A DNA stretch of 47,146 nucleotides from Campylobacteraceae bacterium. GTDB lineage: Bacteria > Campylobacterota > Campylobacteria > Campylobacterales > Sulfurovaceae. Under the pieces are notes generated by a model that searched no databases, was not told the origin of the DNA, and was given only the letters and a program-made list of their open reading frames with translations. Positions 44,587 to 47,146 of this stretch are shown piece after piece (position 1 is the stretch's first letter; each line of letters starts with the position of its first letter). The position numbers and the translations under genes were made by a program. The DNA lies in assembly GCA_027056485.1 (NCBI GenBank), contig JALUKQ010000167.1, positions 1 to 47,146 on the forward strand. The letters are read 5' to 3'.

Positions 44587-46875
44587 CTAGAGAAGAACCT
44601 TAACATCTTTTTGTTTTGTTATCACTTGTGGTACAGGTGTTGGCTTCTTCTTTTGTTTTATAGGTATTGTCTTTAGTACTAACCCCACACTCTTAAGGTC
44701 TTTTTCTCGTATAATATTTTCTAAATCAGCTATAGATGATTTTTTACTAAAATCCTCTCTCAACACGACTAAGCTAATATCACTATATTTCATAAGATAG
44801 AAAGTTTCTAAGGCAACATCAAAAGAACCTGTATCGATAAAAATATAATCATATTCTCTCTTTAATGTAGTGAATAAATCATCAAGCTTAGGTGAAAGCA
44901 TTAACTCCATAGGGTTAGGAGGCGTAGGACCAGAAGGTATTATATTTAAATTGGGGTGATTGGTAGTAAAAATAATATTACCTAAATTATCTCGTTCACT
45001 CAAGTAGGTACTAACTCCACTATATTGTTGTTGCATTCCAAAATGTTCATGAAGAGATGGATTATGCATATCTAAGTCTATAATGATAGATTTATATCGT
45101 GTATTTTGCAAGACAGCACTTAAATTTACTATGGTCGTTGTTTTTCCTTCTCCTTGCATAGGTGATGTAACTAAGACAATATTACCTTCATCCTCTTTCT
45201 TAGAAAACTGAATATTCATTGCTAATTTTCTATATGACTCTTCTAAATTAACATTCATTAGCATATCATCTTTATAGAGAGGAATATTACCATAAATAGG
45301 TAATCTTGTTAGGAGTTCTACATCTTTTTGGGTCTTTACCTTATCAATTGTAAATGAACGTAAAAGTGCTATAAAAATACCCAAGCCTAACCCTATCATA
45401 GCAGCCATTATCAATATCATTGATTTTTTAGGACTCACAGGAGTAGATGGGGTATAAGCTTTATCGACTGTTTCATAGTCTGATACAGCAGAAACTTCTA
45501 TCAGCTCATTTTCTGACTTCTTTTCTAAAAGATAAGTATACATCTTTGAGTTAACTTCATAACTACGCTGAAAAGAGATAAGCTTTTTCTCTTTTTTGGG
45601 TAATGTTGTTAAAATAGACTCATATTTACTTTTTTGTTTTAAAAGATTTTTACGTTTAATCTCAAGAACATCTCCTAAATTTCTAACATTTAAAGTAATC
45701 TTTTTCTTAATATCATCTATTCGTTTACGTACCTGTATTAAACGTGGATAACTATCGGTAAACTCTATCTTTAATTCATCCTCTTCAACATATAACGTAT
45801 TTAATGAGTCAATCAAACGTATGGTACTTTGATCATTAAACTCTAGCAATGTAGGTGCAATAGCATCAAAGTTTCTATTATTTTTAATATATTTTTTTAG
45901 ATTATCAATCAACTGTTCTTTCAATATTACTTCAGACAATCTAAGATCAAGATTCCCTAACTTTTCAAAAAGATTTGTTGATTTAATCTCTGGATCTATA
46001 CTCTTGTTTTTAGATTGATAGCCTAAAAGTTCTTGTTCAGAAATCTCTAATTTTTCTCTTGTTTTTTCAAGCTCCTCATCTAAAAATTTTAAAATCTTAT
46101 TATTAATATTCTCTTTCTTCTGTAAACTTTGATTAATATAAGCTTCAATCAAGGCATTTACATAATTATTTGCTCGTTTTGGTATAGTATCTTTGAAAGC
46201 TATTACAAGTAAATTGGACTCTTCATCAAGTCTATTCACAGATAAATGACTTTTTATAATATTTTCATATATACTACGATTATCCCCATTGATTTTAATA
46301 TAAATAGTATTTTCAAAATCTTTATTTTTATGAATAATGGCTGAGAAATATGTTGTCTTTATGGCTTCATCATAGTGGTAAAATTCAGATTCTCCATATT
46401 TTTTCGATGACAAAATAAATCCATTTTCTTTAGGAATAAGTGCTATATAGGGTTCATTAAAAGTTCTTGAAGTATCACTAAGTTCTCTTATCTCTATAGG
46501 TTTATTTTCGTAAATTTCAACTTTTTTATAGGCATCTTCTAAAAAATACTGTACTTGAAAATCGATATTCTTTAAAGCTTGATAATTAACTTGATAAGTC
46601 TGAAGAATAGACATCTCTTGTGTAATTCCAGCTGCATTAGTTTTAAAAAGACTCTCTCTTAAAAGATCCTCTTTATCCCCAACCTCTTTATCACTCTTTA
46701 CTTTAATAATGGCATAGGATTGATAAACAGGAGGAGTAAAATAGAGATAGAGTTTACCCAAAAGAATAGATATTACCATCATAGTTAAAATTAACCATTT
46801 ATAAGGTAATAACAATTTAAAAAGTTCAATTATATAGTTTTCCTCTTTTATAGAGTTTGATGGAAGAGATTTCAT
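44587..46875 (-). CDS. Polysaccharide co-polymerase / Wzc-type ATPase without tyrosine tail
   Basis: 762 residues. Wzz domain with helix about 32-52 (WLILTMMVISILLGKLYLY), long periplasmic coiled coil (about 255-440), GNVR-type segment and second helix near 488-505, then a BY-kinase-like ATPase domain (from about 530): Walker A SPMQGEGKTT, Walker A' IIDLDMHNPSL, Walker B FIDTGS. It should control chain length and export of a surface polysaccharide. The C-terminus is Lys/Pro-rich (KKKPTPVPQVITKQKD) with no Tyr cluster, so normal autophosphorylation is unlikely. First gene of the four-gene operon. Confidence 0.87.
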   Translation of the reverse strand: MKSLPSNSIKEENYIIELFKLLLPYKWLILTMMVISILLGKLYLYFTPPVYQSYAIIKVKSDKEVGDKEDLLRESLFKTNAAGITQEMSILQTYQVNYQALKNIDFQVQYFLEDAYKKVEIYENKPIEIRELSDTSRTFNEPYIALIPKENGFILSSKKYGESEFYHYDEAIKTTYFSAIIHKNKDFENTIYIKINGDNRSIYENIIKSHLSVNRLDEESNLLVIAFKDTIPKRANNYVNALIEAYINQSLQKKENINNKILKFLDEELEKTREKLEISEQELLGYQSKNKSIDPEIKSTNLFEKLGNLDLRLSEVILKEQLIDNLKKYIKNNRNFDAIAPTLLEFNDQSTIRLIDSLNTLYVEEDELKIEFTDSYPRLIQVRKRIDDIKKKITLNVRNLGDVLEIKRKNLLKQKSKYESILTTLPKKEKKLISFQRSYEVNSKMYTYLLEKKSENELIEVSAVSDYETVDKAYTPSTPVSPKKSMILIMAAMIGLGLGIFIALLRSFTIDKVKTQKDVELLTRLPIYGNIPLYKDDMLMNVNLEESYRKLAMNIQFSKKEDEGNIVLVTSPMQGEGKTTTIVNLSAVLQNTRYKSIIIDLDMHNPSLHEHFGMQQQYSGVSTYLSERDNLGNIIFTTNHPNLNIIPSGPTPPNPMELMLSPKLDDLFTTLKREYDYIFIDTGSFDVALETFYLMKYSDISLVVLREDFSKKSSIADLENIIREKDLKSVGLVLKTIPIKQKKKPTPVPQVITKQKDVKVLL

Positions 46876-47027
46876 AATTATTTATATACCAATATTATAT
46901 TTTTATTTTTAAAATAAATATTAACAATTTAAAACTTATGTATTGCTTACAATATCTTTATATTATATATAAATAATCTAAATATTATATATAGAGTATT
47001 TTAAACGATTTAAAACATTTAATGTGA

Positions 47028-47033
47028 TATAAT
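47028..47033 (+). promoter_or_regulatory. -10 box of the right-edge gene
   Basis: TATAAT preceded by TGTGA, 32 bases before the ATG at 47065. It lies between two copies of AATGTGAT (47021-47028, 47031-47038). The rest of the spacer 46876-47064 is A/T-rich with no gene. Confidence 0.5.
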
Positions 47034-47064
47034 GTGATTATATTTAAAATTAGGAGAAAAATTA

Positions 47065-47146
47065 ATGAAAAAAATTATATTCTTTATATTATTTGTAAAT
47101 GTTCTTTTTGCAGATGTTACGATAATAACATCTGCAAATACTGTAT
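47065..47146 (+). CDS. Exported protein, N-terminus only
   Basis: 27 codons before the window ends. ATG follows TAGGAGAAAAATTA. Encodes a signal peptide (MKKIIFFILFVNVLFA) and the start of a mature chain (DVTIITSANTV). Divergent from the Wzc-like gene, so it may belong to the same polysaccharide region. Nothing more can be said. Confidence 0.65.
   Translation, partial: MKKIIFFILFVNVLFADVTIITSANTV

Overview
The window reads as the chromosome of a low-GC member of the Campylobacterota, most like the Sulfurovum/Sulfurimonas group. The signs are AT-rich, T-run-rich intergenic DNA with clear TATAAT -10 boxes; a nifS-nifU Fe-S assembly pair without other nif genes; HQWRQP-type and ArsS-like sensor kinases; eno followed by an ftsB-like gene; an OprD-like porin with feoAB; and many small c-type cytochromes and TPR proteins. 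No rRNA or phage genes are visible. The genus is an inference.

Layout. 1-3.8 kb: partial comM-like gene, a gspF/pilC-type gene, then a leftward block of three small heat-shock genes, one with an export signal, behind a Crp/Fnr regulator. 3.9-8.6 kb: RDD and MFS membrane proteins, then a tight four-gene operon (cytochrome c fused to a CpxP/Spy-like domain, response regulator, histidine kinase, small cytochrome c) that looks like a haem-containing envelope sensor. 8.6-12.7 kb: thioredoxin-fold exported protein, two Fur-box-like sites, porin, feoA, feoB. 12.8-17.5 kb: eno, ftsB-like, a TPR lipoprotein, DUF937, pcm, an RluA-type pseudouridine synthase.

17.5-23.5 kb is the accessory part: a broken cas2 without an array, two hairpin-rich non-coding stretches that share an 18-base identical core, an IS200-type element, and three single-gene ATPase-nuclease proteins of three different families (AAA-ATPase-like/PDDEXK_9, ATPase_2/DUF234, AAA_14/DUF4143). 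Each of the three has a perfect inverted repeat on or next to its promoter. This is the most unusual part of the window.

23.6-33 kb: CSD-DUF1294 protein, nitrilase-like hydrolase, nrdB, LysM membrane protein, DUF420-like protein, and tamA-tamB, whose TamB carries four copies of a repeat of about 112 residues. 33-38 kb: a repeat cluster beside tRNA-Val(GAC), two kinesin-light-chain-like TPR genes, nifS-nifU with a palindrome in the leader. 38-47 kb: WG-repeat lipoprotein, mutY, ABC exporter, TlpA-like lipoprotein, and a leftward operon for a Wzz/Wzc-type protein lacking a tyrosine tail, a FecR-domain protein, an OmpA-like lipoprotein and a CHASE2 histidine kinase, which probably couples envelope/polysaccharide state to signalling. 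A divergent exported protein starts at the right edge.
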